A stretch of 64,000 nucleotides of DNA from Haliotis asinina (Eukaryota > Mollusca > Gastropoda > Lepetellida > Haliotidae), in contig NC_090288.1 of the NCBI RefSeq assembly GCF_037392515.1, positions 1,488,001 to 1,552,000 on the forward strand, written 5' to 3'. The notes below the pieces were generated by a model. That model worked only from the letters and a program-made list of their open reading frames with translations, had not been told where the DNA came from and ran no database searches. Every line of letters begins with the position of its first letter. The stretch's first letter is position 1. The translations under genes were made by a program, and so were the position numbers. This document shows, piece after piece, positions 1 through 11,019 of this stretch.

Positions 1-201
1 TTAGTTTACTCAATAGTTATTGTAGGTCAACCCAAACTGAGTGGGAGGCACAGGTACTGGAGCCCACTCCCACTGAAAGAGGAATATTTCAGGGCGATTT
101 TTTAGCCCTTTCATTTCTCATTTCCTAAATCCTTTAGCTTTTTTTAGCTAAAGAAAGACGACGGATCATCTTCCTGGACATCCAGGTGAATACCTATACC
201 T

Positions 202-582
202 CTAGGCGGAAACACAGCTGCCCGCACTCTCTGTAATACAGTCTTCACACACTCCATACAGTTCTCGCTGGTGCACACGGAAGCCTTGCTGGGAGAAGTC
301 CCTGTCGCTGTCTGTGCTGCTAGAGCTGTGACCCTGTGACAATAAGCCTGACAAGTCTGACCCTGACGAGTCTGGAGTCAGGATCACCCGAAAACCATTT
401 GCATAATTTAATGAGTATGATGATACTTTTAGACGCGTCCAGGTGATAACACGTGACTTATCCCGCGTGAACAGAAACATATTGTTAAATCGTGAGTTCG
501 GGAAATTAGCCAGAGGTATGCCTATACCAACCCACAGACAACACAACATCTGCGTAAAATAAACAAGGAGTTTAATACACAA
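202..582 (-). other. Unrecognised open frame, possible terminal exon
   Basis: A 126-codon open frame that I do not recognise. Its last third is serine/aspartate-rich, then ends in a short cysteine-containing stretch (ELYGVCEDCITESAGSCVSA). A reasonable splice acceptor (ctgactccag) falls inside the frame on the minus strand, at about position 380. The real exon could therefore be only the last ~60 codons of a gene whose other exons lie outside the window or went unseen. No domain was recognised, and chance is an equally good explanation. Confidence 0.2.
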
Positions 583-857
583 CAGTCACAGGATCATTTG
601 CTACGTGATCAGTCAATAATGGAATGATATACAACTAATTACTAGAACACGGTGACATTGCTATCAGCTCTTAAAGTATATAAACATTACATGTAGATTT
701 GTTTACACATATTACATTAATCGTGATACACATTCAAAAGTATACAGTGCAATGTAATTGGTAAATTCACTACGCATCAAGCCAGAGGGCGTTTACACAG
801 ACTACATTGCACACAGTTACAAAACAGCATGTATTCACAACGTAATGCAATAGATAG

Positions 858-1043
858 AATTTACTAGACAGCCACCTCATCCCGCATCCCACCCCCGATT
901 TGTGACTGTCATCTGTATTATATATCTGCTATCGCAGACAATCGCGTTTACAGATTAAACTTATGATAGCGTTGCTATTGTGAACTTGAGATTATGTCAT
1001 TTAGATGGACCAATGCATCGATGGCCAATCGCGAGTACCGATA
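858..1043 (+). repeat. Diverged direct copy of the lysozyme 3' flank
   Basis: This stretch resembles 1602-1760 in the same orientation (shared words include CTGTCATCTGTATTATATAT and GTGAACTTGAGATTATGTCA), with roughly 15% differences and small gaps. Its outer edge (TAGACAGCCACC) also matches, inverted, the far end of the right-hand duplicate near 12980 (GGTGGCTGTTTA). The lysozyme flank was therefore duplicated in tandem as well as inverted. The segment between the copies (1044-1601) holds nothing I can name. Confidence 0.6.
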
Positions 1044-1601
1044 TTGTCACAAACGTCGGAAGAAACTTGCAGATGATTCTTGAGGTACGCTGATGTTCAC
1101 TTGATCTTGAAAGTTGGTTCACTCACTTGATTGTTGGGTTCTAATGGTTGGTGAACAGCTGACATCTTGATGATATTCGGGTTGTTACCGCTTCTGCCTC
1201 TGGTCTCCTGCTTTTGTGATCTATGATGACGGCCGCGCCGACGCTGTCTTTGTCGTCCCTCATGTCAACTACCGGTGCTTTACTGCGTAGCAGACGGTGT
1301 ACGAAGTAATACCCCACATACAGTGCCTGGAGGAGTACCTATAGTGTTGGTACCCGGGGCATTGGTTTGTGGGATCCTCCAGCTGCTCGTCTGTTCCACC
1401 CGGTTCTGTGGTGGATTCCAGGGTTAATTGTCTGTCGATGGGTCGTCTGGTTCCTGGTTCCGATGTTGCCATGTGCGTGGGTTGGTGAGCCGTCATGGCC
1501 ACTTTTGGTCCTCCGCCACCCACCAAGAATGAGCTGAAGTTTCAACTCGCTGGGCAGAGGTACCAGTGGCACAACCAAACCACACAACACACGAGCTTGA
1601 G

Positions 1602-1881
1602 TGAATTTACTAAACAGCGTCTGTCATCTGTATTATATATCTATTCCAGCTATCGCAGATAATCGTGTTTACAAATAAAACTTACGATAATGTTGTTATT
1701 GTGAACTTGAGATTATGTCATTTAGAAGGACCAAGGCATCGATGGCCAGTCGTGAGCATGCCTCGAAGGTACACGTGGCACGCACGTGATTTGACCAGCG
1801 TGAACTACAAACAGCCGTAAAGACAGCTACATGCATTGTACCGTGGTTCTGTAAGCTTTAGAGATACTGGTCACGGATTAA
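1602..1881 (+). repeat. Outer arm of the inverted lysozyme duplication
   Basis: Positions 1621-1881 match the reverse complement of about 12690-12955 at roughly 97% by eye. It lies 3' of the lysozyme gene. At 1881 the match stops and resumes at 4874, so the right-hand copy lacks everything between. The stretch 1882-2503 holds no other recognised feature. Confidence 0.85.
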
Positions 1882-2503
1882 GTCCGACACATACACATAC
1901 CATTATACATTCTCTTCCCACAGAGGTAACTTGTCATATGTTCCGTAGAAAGATATGACAAGTAACTTTCTGGGGGAGAGAATAGTCATTATATAATATT
2001 GGTAAAATATGTCCAATTTCCCGTGTTAATAATATACTGATGAAAGTTTAATGTCCCAAAGGGGCAACCACATGCCGAATCCGCAAATTCTCAGGACTCC
2101 AACGGTAGCCTAAGATCGGATACCATGCATGGTCCCTGCTATGGCACAGCTTGTACGCTGCCCCAGTAGGCTTTATACTGAACATGCACTCTCTCAGTCA
2201 CCCTTGTTCCCTGGGTCTGTTGCTCCTGCGCTACGCTCCAGACAGGCTGTCACTCAATAACTTTGTTACGTGTAATGTAATGTATATCTGTTTTGTCAAT
2301 TCTGGTATTATAATGAGGTGTATTGGTTGCACACTTGGCCCTCATATCCCGACGAGGAATGCTACAATAAAATATCTATAATATACTCACTGGTGATGTC
2401 CATACGGTGATGTACTACACACGCGATGTGCACAAACTGTCGTTTACAGAAGGCCGCCAATTTACATTTTCAAATAAGAGAAACAGGAAATATTTTCACT
2501 GCT

Positions 2504-2509
2504 TTTATT
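2504..2509 (-). terminator. Poly(A) signal of the lysozyme gene
   Basis: AATAAA on the minus strand, about 100 bases beyond the lysozyme stop codon: a normal position for 3'-end formation of this gene. Confidence 0.55.
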
Positions 2510-2610
2510 CAAGAAAGGACACCCCAAACACGCATGAGCCATGTGGACTTGTGAAGTTTGATGACACCGGTGTGGCGCTGTCCGGAGTCGTGAGGTGGCA
2601 GACTGACAGC

Positions 2611-5600
2611 TCAGTAGGTGCATCCGTCCAGGTAGCTGCTGGTCACGGAGCTACACCGAGCACCATAACCGTACCTGTAATGGTAGAAGTTACGGACGAA
2701 ACTGTTTGGTAACTATCACAACTATATATGGCAGGTACGTTAACTATATCACATATGATAACTATAGCAACAACAGGTAACTAACGAGGGATTTCTAGTG
2801 ATTGGTTTAGTGGGTCACTACTACACCCGCTGGTCAGTCATACTCACGAGAAGCCCCATCCTCTATGTTCCCGTCGAAGCTGTTTGATGCAACTGACGTC
2901 ATCACTGATGTCGTTGTTCAGATAGTCTGAGATAAAGAGATGATATAGCATGGTATTTATTACCATAGAACATGAGTGTTCTGCAAGTATCACAGTACCG
3001 ACAAGAAGACAAGAACATTCCCACAGTCCTGGGTAATTACTACTGAACTGAGAGAGGGTTGTCCTACATGACGATACCGTTGTATAAGCCACATGTATAT
3101 TATAATGTGTATATTATGAATCACTAGTATACCGAATTACTGAATAACTGAGTTTGCTTTTACGCCGCTTTTAGCAATATTCCAGCAACACGGCAGGAAC
3201 ATCAGAAACGAGTTTCACACATTGTACACATGTGGGGATTCGAACCCGGGTCTTCAGCGTGACGAGCGAACGCTTTATCCACTTGGCTACCCCGCCGCCC
3301 CAAATATCTGTCGTAACTACATATGACACCAGGTGTTCGTTATAAGACCCAAGTATCCTGCTCCATCGGTGACACCATCTTGCGTACTTGCATAGGCGAG
3401 TCAGCTGTTCACCTGCTTTAGACATATGATTCGTTCAGATGGGATCAATGAAGATTTCAGTTATAGCATAAAACGTTTTGAAAGGATGAGTTTAACCCTG
3501 AACTGTGTAGACCTGAAATGCCTTTATTTTGAAAGCACAACAACATTATCCGATCGTTCCTGGTGTTGTCAATATAATGCTTGCTGTGAGTAGCCTAGTG
3601 GTTAAAGCGTTTGCTTGTCCCAGGTCGATTCTGCACGTGGATACAATACGTGAAGTCCATTTTTGGTGTCTCCTGTCGTGATATTGTTGGAATATTAGTT
3701 CAAAAAGATACAACACTTAACTCTCTCACACGTATACTTTCATAGTCTGTCTCAGGCCTTGAATCACATTATTTCCCTTACTGCCAAGCCCTCTCTGCAA
3801 TCCTAAATAAGCAAGTCTAGATTTCCTCAGGTTCAGGTATCAATCTCTGCTCTTCCTGGGGATCCTTTCCAATTTCTATGGGTTAGTTTATTAATATCAA
3901 AGTGTTATATACATATATATTGAGAGACTATAAGCATTAGTCTACTACATGTACTTTCAATACAATGTTTTACCGGAGCAAGGGTGTCTGCAGCTGTTGT
4001 AGGTTTGTCTACCGTCCTCGGGATCGCAGTTCCATTTGCTGTTGATCTGGAAGAGACCGTAGTCGCTGGAGCCTCCCCTGTTGGTGTTGACTGCCGTCGT
4101 ACGTAGGCTGGACTCGGCGTTTGCCATGCACACCCCTGAGGAGAATTCGGAGGTCAGTTGTGTCCAAACTCTATTCTGAATTTATAGTGATCATCGACGA
4201 TGAGATCGACTGAGTCCACCAAGATCAACACAGTGTGGATGACAGCCCTGCTCAGACACCATCACGGCGTACACAGAGAGAGACCTACATAGTCTTGATG
4301 AGGGCTTACACAGAGTATATTGCAGACCTACATAGATTTGATCAGGGCCTACACAGAGTATATGGCAGACCTACATAGACTTGATCAGGGCCTACACAGC
4401 GTCGATGAGAGTCCTACATAGACTCGATCAGGACCTACACAGCGTTGATGAGAGTCCTACATAGACTTGATCAGGGCCTACACAGCGTTGATGAGAGTCC
4501 TACATAGACTCGATCAGGGCCTACACAGTGTCCATGGGAGACCTTCATAGACTCACCGTCGGAAGAAATCTTATATAGTTTCGATCATTCGATGGCAACC
4601 CTACAGAGAAATGGCTGACTAAATGACAAAATGCACCATATAACAAGACGCAATGAACCTTAGGACGTCCGTGTTTTATTCCTTGTTTCTCATCTTCCTT
4701 GAAAAAAGAATGATTGGATGAATTATTGTAGCATGCCACAGGGTTGATTGGGTTTATTGCCCACTATATAGAGGCATATGCTGTTAATCAGCCAAAAGAA
4801 GACACCTTTCTAAAACACACTGAATAGCTTTATTGCGACAGAAAATCTGCGATTATGAAATTGAAGTAACCGAAAATTAATTCTTGGTCACATAAAAATT
4901 CACAATGTCTGAGATATTGTTCATGAATGGGACTTGGACGTTTCTATTAATGTGTCTATAGGGACTACAGATCATCTGAATATTTGAAGCCTTAATTCGA
5001 GGTGATATAAACTGAATATAAAATTCTCATATTTCGTCTCTCAGCTGCTCCACGTGAGGACAATGTTGACTAGAACATCATAAGTGGTCAAGTAGAGGAG
5101 TCGTCAGTAGATGACAAATCCCCCGGCTCCCACATGTTTGAAAGAACATATCATCTAACAGTTACTTGATGTACTTTTAGACTAAGGTTCGTTTCCATGG
5201 AAGTCATGGAAAATAGAAAATGCCAAATATCAGTTAACAGCAAAAGGCACCACTTCAAGAACTGCCTGACATATTTGCCAAGTTCTGTTGAAAGATGTCA
5301 AATGTCTTTTGAGTTGTGCTCCGGAAACCCATTCCTCATCCCTAAGCGCGAAACGTTTCCACTGAAACCGCCAAAAAAAATAAATCACAAAAACCTCTAA
5401 AAAGCGAAATGCACCACTTTAGGTTCTGATTGATATATCTACCAAGTTTTACAGATAAATACTACACGCGTTTTCAGCTATGCTCTGAAAACGAAGCCCA
5501 CCGCTCCCATTAGACTAAGACCCAAACGTTCCAAAACAAAAAGAAAATAAAAGTTAAAAAAAAATGCCAAGAATCTGTAAATAGCAAAAGACAGAACCAT

Positions 5601-6749
5601 AGGTTCAGTTTATTATACCTACCAATTTTGGACAAAGAATATTAAACGGTCTGTGAGTTATGTTCCGGAAACAAAATGATTACGGAGGGACGGTGGGAGG
5701 GACAGACGGACGGACGAGGCGTCTACAATATCCCCTTGCATTGCATGCCGGGGGGAAATAATGTGGTGCTATCTGTCACGTGCTTTTAAATCCCCTTGAA
5801 GCGTAAGAATTATACTTACAATAGAACTGTTCAGAATCGGATCACTTTCGTTGAAAATCTCCAGGCATAAATATTGCAGTAAGGGAGACCTTGTCACACT
5901 TTCATTGCAAATTGTGATCAAAATGATATCAATGATATTGCTATACATGTATTTATTTAAGTAAATTATAAAGTTGCAAAACTATATTATGCGTTGATTA
6001 GGACAATTAATACTACAAACTAATGTAATAATTACCAGTTTATCTTGTTATGACACATATCATTACAAAGACTGTGACAAATCACAAAGACTCGGTCAGA
6101 AATCATCACGTTTCTGTCACACAATTCACAAAGACTCCACCCTCATTGTAACCAAGTTCCCTGCCAGTGAACATACACACTGGTACGGAATTTAGATGCA
6201 AATTTATTGTCTTTGCAAGGATTCCCAATACATTTTGTGAGTATATATTGATATTAGAATACTGAATAGCATTTTTTTTTCTTTTTCACTTTTTTCATTT
6301 TCTCCCGACCGACCGCCCCAGTCCTGAAACAGTGAGGAGAAACACAGAATTAAGTACGGACGCCCGTAGATGAGGATATTTCTTAACGACGAGTTCATGT
6401 GCATTTGTGGTTGACCAGTTGTACACGAAATCATGTAACCAGTGACTTCATGTACGTGACTTACAGTCATGCGCTTCGTTCCTGGCGACTCCATGCTGAC
6501 TGACCAACTCCCTGGCTAGTTCACACTTTGAGTAGACCTTGCCATCAACTGTAACTGAAATATTCCATAGAAAAGTACGACAACATTGTCAACTACGGTA
6601 ATACACGTATTCCTTACACAAATGTTAGAGCAGCTAGACAGTCAACTACGGTAATACACGTTTTCCTTACACAAACGTTACATATATCATGAATATTTAC
6701 CTGTCATTATGGTAACCGCCAAAAGCGAGAGAATGGTTGTCAATCCCAT
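2611..6749 (-). CDS. LYZ: c-type (GH22) lysozyme, five coding exons, complete
   Basis: Secreted muramidase cutting peptidoglycan between MurNAc and GlcNAc. Minus-strand exons: 6749-6701, 6554-6465, 4135-3974, 2926-2848, 2674-2611 (49, 90, 162, 79, 64 bp; 444 bp, 147 residues plus stop). All introns are GT..AG and the frame is kept. Residues 1-16 plus a few more form a signal peptide (MGLTTILSLLAV...); the mature start resembles KVYSKCELA. All eight family cysteines are present. The catalytic pair is E54 (CMANAES) and D71 (SSDYGLFQIN), spaced 17 as E35/D52 in hen lysozyme; W63 of hen is replaced by N. From memory, the 162- and 79-bp exons, with introns in the WVC tryptophan codon and just after PCS, match vertebrate lysozyme structure. 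An acceptor just before the ATG exon (ctgtcag at 6755-6761) implies an upstream non-coding exon. Introns carry SINEs, a 43-bp tandem repeat and a MITE. Confidence 0.93.
3150..3301 (-). mobile_element. SINE-1 (tRNA-derived) copy
   Basis: On the minus strand it begins GGGGCGGCGGGGTAGCC, with an A-box-like TAGCCAAGTGG and a B-box GGTTCGAATCC, and ends in the shared GCGGCGTAAAA tail. It lies in the lysozyme intron between the 79- and 162-bp exons. Confidence 0.85.
3588..3705 (+). mobile_element. Degraded SINE-1 copy
   Basis: GTAGCCTAGTGGTTAAAGCG, followed by a damaged B-box and the body of the tRNA-headed SINE; it lacks the tail. It lies in the same lysozyme intron, opposite in orientation to the copy at 3150. 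Confidence 0.75.
4270..4545. repeat. 43-bp tandem repeat, about six units
   Basis: Units of the form CCTACATAGACTTGATCAGG + GCCTACACAGCG..., with single-base differences and a few partial units. It sits in the lysozyme intron directly upstream of the 162-bp exon and is absent from the inverted copy. Confidence 0.8.
4874..5110. repeat. Inverted-duplication arm inside lysozyme intron
   Basis: Matches the reverse complement of about 12440-12685 (roughly 80-85% by eye, with words such as GTTGACTAGAACATCATAAG identical). In the right copy this segment is joined directly to the 1881-equivalent, which shows where a block containing the last three exons was lost. Confidence 0.75.
5118..5757. mobile_element. 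Non-autonomous DNA element with short TIRs (CCCCCGGC)
   Basis: Bounded by CCCCCGGC and GCCGGGGG, with a possible AAAT duplication. Inside are three diverged copies of a ~170-190 bp unit (GCACCACTT..., ...GTTATGTTCCGGAAAC), then a (GACG)n tract. It is absent from the equivalent site of the inverted copy near 12.4 kb, so it inserted after the duplication or was lost there. No coding capacity. Confidence 0.55.
5806..6375. repeat. Inner inverted-duplication arm
   Basis: Matches the reverse complement of 11127-11530 (about 94% by eye) and, for its first ~80 bases, of about 12300-12400. It covers the lysozyme intron next to the N-terminal mature-peptide exon. Direct evidence that the locus was copied as an inverted block. 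Confidence 0.85.
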
Positions 6750-6850
6750 CTTTTCTGACAGAAGAAAAAAATGGACAGAATTATATTGTGTAGATTAAAT
6801 CGTTGTTATGCCTTGAATCCGTAGATAATATACAGGTGACGTCCCGGAAA

Positions 6851-6997
6851 GGCGCGATGGGGTAGCCTAGTGGTTAAAGCGTCCACTCACCACGCCAAAT
6901 ACCCGGGTTCGATTCCTAACAAGGATGAGTTTGCCGTGATACTGCTGGAATATTGCTAGAAGCGGCGTAAAACCACACTCACTGACTCACTGACTCA
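6851..6997 (+). mobile_element. SINE-1 copy with full tail
   Basis: GGGGTAGCCTAGTGGTTAAA (A-box side), CCCGGGTTCGATTCC (B-box), then CTGGAATATTGCTAGAAGCG and an (ACTC/ACTG)n tail. It lies just upstream of the lysozyme ATG exon, within the proposed first intron. Confidence 0.9.
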
Positions 6998-7329
6998 CTA
7001 TTAAATATGGAGGTATACATTCACCACCAAACCATGCATTATCATCGAGTTATGAGGATTATAATAATTATTGGTTTCGTGGCTGGACTACAATTACGTA
7101 ATCAAGTCAAGGCAAACCAGAGGTTGATGTTACGAACAAATTATGTGGTTTCCACTGAACCTAGATTTTCGAATCTCTCTTAGCGCTAAGATAGTCGTAA
7201 GTCTATGTGAATATATGGCACTTACGTCTATCTTAATGCTAAGAGGGCCTCAGGGGACCTGGCCTCATATGGTGACGAGTGGCTAAATATTACTTGAAGC
7301 AACTGCTGCTGTTTTGCAAACATTCGCTC

Positions 7330-8150
7330 AGGACAAGACGTTTTAGACAGACAAGCTTCTGAACCATAACATAGGATAAGTGTAACCACTGATCAATATC
7401 TTAAAGAGATCTGAGCAGGAAATATTACCAACATTCCCCTGGAAACCGTTAATTGATAGTATTGCTTGATTTGCCTGAGATGTTAGTACAGTTTCGGCCT
7501 TACTCCAGACAAGCTTAGGAACAAATGTTAAACCTAAGTAACAATAAGATGAAACTACTTCAGTAGTAGTACTTCCTTGTAGTACCATTTCTCATAAGAC
7601 CTTGCGCCCATCCTTTCCCCCTGTCTAAATACAACAACCTTGGTTTTCTTCAAATTTACACACAGTATAAACCAGCATTATTGCAAAATAGTTCTAAAGC
7701 ATTTATCTTCAACTGTAACTGGTTACAGTTATCTGCCTGAGCAGAAACATCATCGGCAAACATTAAGGGATAAAAGTCGTTTACATTACGTGAAATAGAC
7801 ACCCCTATGCCACCTACATCCTCCAGTAAAGTATGTATATGGTTAATGAATGTGATAAACATTTGAGAACTTAATATACAAATCTGGCTGGTACCGATAT
7901 TGCACACAAAGGGCTGAGACAGAGCCCCACTAGTTCTCACACAAGCTGACAGACTGCTGTAACATGGATAAAATATTTACCCGACATGCCAACATGTTTC
8001 AAAGCATTTAAAAGAATATGGTGTTCCAAAGTATCAATTGCTTTAGAAAAACCAACATATAAACAGTAAAATCTCCCATTTCTTTTACATGAATATTTTG
8101 TTGCGCTAGCATTAAGAGTAAGTAAATACTGCAAAACGTAAACTCATAGG
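7330..8150 (-). mobile_element. Non-LTR retrotransposon (LINE) reverse-transcriptase fragment
   Basis: Three minus-strand frames carry pieces of a non-LTR reverse transcriptase in the right order. First is LYVGFSKAIDTLEHHILLNA (YVDFSKAFD-type block), next LMFADDVSAQADN (the FADD catalytic box), then LKKTKVVVF and a stretch like SYCYLGLTFVPKLVWSK. Frameshifts and stops separate the pieces. No endonuclease, ORF1, 3' tail or target duplication is visible. I would place it only loosely among Jockey/CR1-like elements. It sits between the two lysozyme copies. Confidence 0.75.
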
Positions 8151-8422
8151 TAGTACTTTTACATGTAACTTTTCGAATTTGAATGATTGGTGTCTATATA
8201 ATCAGTATACCTATGGTGAACGCTGTCTGCAAACATTGTCATTGAGGACAACTTGCAAAAACGCACCAAAATCTGTTTTCCTCAATAAATGCAATAAATT
8301 GTGAACGGGAAGAAATTCATGCGTTTCCTTTTACACGCACTTTCCATGCATCATTTCCAATAAAAGTCAGGTGTTTCAATGCTCGTGCGACAGTTGACAA
8401 CCTTAAATTTGGTTTTAAAGTA

Positions 8423-9088
8423 ACGCCTAGGCTTACTGAGACTCAGCACAACAATGCGACTGGCCATTTGTAGGTTGGGGAGTCTCAGTCTGCGATTGCA
8501 AGGCAACTGGATATGTCACAGAGCACCATAGCAAGACATTTCATCGGTACCAGCAGCAAGGGTCAACACGTGATCGCCCCAGGTCAGGGGCGACACTTGC
8601 AGAACAGGTTCATTACTGCATTTGTTTATGAAAGTGTCATGGTTTGGGCTGGCATCTCATACAGTGACAGGTCAGATCCAGATCTCATTCAGGTCCAGGG
8701 CAATTAGACAGCTTGACGTTACCATGATGAAATCATCAGGCCTCATGCCCTTCCTTTCATGAATCGACAGAACGTCATTTTTCAGTATCATAGCGCTCGG
8801 ACGCATGCAGCAAGAATAACCAGGGATTTCCTTACCCAGAACAATGTTCAGGTTCTTGACTGGCCCTCATGATCACTGGATCTTATCCCTATTGAACATT
8901 TGTGGGACGAACTGGATCGTCGTGTGCGACAGCGTAACCCTCAATCACAGACGTTACTTGCTCTGTTTGTGGCCTTGAGGGAAGAGTACCAACTCATTCC
9001 CAGGCACTTCACCCAGAGTCTGGTTCAGTCAATGGGACACCGATGCCTAGCAACCATTGATGCTAATGGTGGCCACACAAGATACTGA
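8423..9088 (+). pseudogene. Degenerate Tc1-family transposase
   Basis: Relic of an IS630/Tc1-type transposase. Recognisable parts in order: an N-terminal helix-turn-helix region (PRLTETQHNN, then GESQSAIARQLDMSQSTIAR), a jump straight to VMVWAGIS, then NVIFQYHSARTHAARITRDF (the second catalytic aspartate block is altered). Next are SLDLIPIEHLWDELDRRVR (third catalytic block) and a terminal ANGGHTRY that is common in this group. The start ATG reads ACG, the linker between DNA-binding and catalytic parts is largely deleted, and several in-frame stops are present. I could not find convincing terminal inverted repeats around it. Dead copy. Confidence 0.8.
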
Positions 9089-9411
9089 CTGCTGACCTCG
9101 ACCTTGGAACACTTTTCATTTGTGACTTACAGTTTCGTGCAGCATTGGACGGTTAATTTTCATTCAGGTTTTCTTCATGACTGCCCTGTATTACTGAACA
9201 TTGAATGTATAAATTGATAACAACTTTCAGCTGTGCGTTTCTTTTTTTAGTAGTATATGTGGTCTATTTTGGAACAGCCAGTTCTAAAACCTGCATGAAA
9301 ATCACCTAGTACATGATTTTCATCACACCATGTCTGCGGTCTAGTGTTCAGTACTGAAGTGAATACTTTACACACAGTGAAATGTCCCTGTAATTGTTTG
9401 TATCTGATTTA

Positions 9412-10702
9412 CGAGGGGATGTCAATAAGTTTTGAGCCTTGAGCATTTTTCATACCCAGGTGTCACAGCCTATGGTACGACATTGAACCTTGGGGTGGAG
9501 CTGATGTGATATACATATATATAAGTTTTGGTATCCTACTCACATTGCTCACATTGACAGAAAGAGACCCTCCTCACGGCAGTGAAAATGAATAAAATTG
9601 AGTATAAAGCAGTAATTAAGTTTTTAGCTCTTGAAGGAAACCCGGCGAAGAACATAAAAGAAAGGCTTTCAGCAGTTTATGGGAAGTCTTTCCCTTCATC
9701 TGCTACCATCAAACGATGGGTCAATGAATTTAAGCATGGTAGAGAGAGTCTTGAAGATGACTCCCGTCCAGGTCGCCCAACAACAAGCACTAGTCAGGAA
9801 AACATTGGCAGAGTGCATAGACTTGTGCTGGAAAATCGTCGAATCAAACTCCGCGAGTTAGAGGAGAGAACAGGCTTTTCACACGGATCCATCGAGACAA
9901 TTCTTCATGAACATCTCGTCATGTCTAAGGTGTGCGCAAGATTTGTGCCAAGAATGCTTACAGATGAAATGAAGCAAACAAGGATCACCATAAGCAAGTC
10001 CATGCTAACCAGATACAACAAGAATCCAGATGCTTTTCACTTTAGGTTAGTAACCTGTGATGAAACCTGGATCCACCACTATGATCTTGAGAGCAAACAA
10101 GAATCCATGGAATGGAAACATGTCACTTCTCCCAGGACCAAAACGTTCAAAGCCTCCAGATCAGTGCAGAAGGTAATGGCGACAGTCTTCTGGGATAGCA
10201 AAGGCGTCGTCCACATAGATTACTTACCAAAAGGAAGAACAATGAATGGGGAATATTACGCTAACTTGTTGAGGCAAGTGCGACAGTCAATCAAGGAGAA
10301 GCGCCGGGGCAAGATCAGACGTGGTATTCTTCTACATCAAGACAGTGCTCCAGTACACACCTCTCGCGTTGCAGCCGCTGCTGTCTAGGAATGCGGGTAC
10401 GAAATCTTGCCGCATCCCCCCTACTCTCCAGACCTGACACCAAGTGATTACCATCTGTTCCCAAATCACAAGAAACACTTGCGTGGTCGTAGATTTCAGG
10501 ATGATAATGAGCTTATTGCTACTAGTGAGGCTTGGTTTGAGGACCAAAATGGCGCCCTCTACAGAGATGGCATTAGCGCCTGGCAGAAAAGATGGAACAA
10601 GTGTCTTGACTCACAAGGGGACTATGTTGAAAAATAAATGTGGTTCATACCAATATTTTGTGTTTTTCTATGCAAGGCTCAAAACTTATTGACATCCCCT
10701 CG
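9412..10702 (+). mobile_element. mariner transposon, near-complete
   Basis: A 1291-bp element with perfect 30-bp terminal inverted repeats (9412-9441 and 10673-10702, starting CGAGGGGATGTCAATAAGTT) flanked by the TA duplications 9410-9411 and 10703-10704. Identical repeats and an almost open transposase frame point to recent insertion. It lies in the spacer between the intact and decayed lysozyme copies. Confidence 0.97.
9588..10637 (+). pseudogene. mariner (DD34D) transposase with one nonsense codon
   Basis: Cut-and-paste transposase. The first ATG is at 9588; read through, the frame is 349 residues, the normal mariner length. It has an N-terminal paired helix-turn-helix with the GRPTTSTS linker between the two helices, and VPRMLT (the WVPHEL-like motif). 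The first aspartate is in TCDETWIHH, the second in LLHQDSAPVH, and YSPDLTPSDYH carries the third. Spacing between the second and third is 34 residues, the mariner signature. The only visible lesion is an in-frame TAG at codon 267 (10386-10388), between the second and third aspartates; the frame continues unchanged to a TAA at 10635. Such a protein would lack the third catalytic residue unless the stop is read through. Subfamily not assigned. Confidence 0.95.
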
Positions 10703-10824
10703 TATTACCTGACTGAAATAATGGACTTAAATAACTGATGTTTCAGATACACCTGTACACACATGCTGCTTCAGACACGTCCTGGATAATCCTACCTGGC
10801 AAAAGAGCAAGATAGATAACTTAC

Positions 10825-10880
10825 CTGTACAAGTTGGGTACCGAATGTAGCTAGGCTGAAGTACAGGGTTTATATATGCA
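10825..10880 (-). promoter_or_regulatory. Candidate TATA promoter and non-coding first exon of the lysozyme gene
   Basis: On the minus strand, TATATAAA (10876-10869) is followed about 30-45 bases on by a stretch ending CTTGTACAG|GTAAGT, a strong splice donor (exon end 10825). The lysozyme ATG exon begins at a splice acceptor (6754), so an upstream 5'-UTR exon is required and this one fits in order and strand. The implied intron would be about 4.1 kb and filled with transposons. Inference only. Confidence 0.35.
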
Positions 10881-11019
10881 CATGCTCCCGGATCACAAAG
10901 AGTCACTCAACCAGGGCGCAAGTAATTCCAATTCAACGCACACACAGAGAAACGTTTTCAAACATATGACCCATGCACGTATATCAGTGTAATCTACTTC
11001 CTTCTTGTTGTATACTGGT

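Noticed and set aside
2407-2712. 101-codon plus-strand open frame with an apparent internal exon
   Set aside because: It is antisense to the last coding exon of the lysozyme gene (2611-2674) and has no family motif.
2894-2901. Single TGACGTCA as a regulatory CRE
   Set aside because: It lies in the lysozyme coding exon (SDDVS) and is unpaired; coding constraint explains it.
3150-3301. True tRNA gene
   Set aside because: A- and B-boxes are present, but the sequence continues into the SINE body and cannot form a full cloverleaf; the same holds for the other SINE-1 copies.
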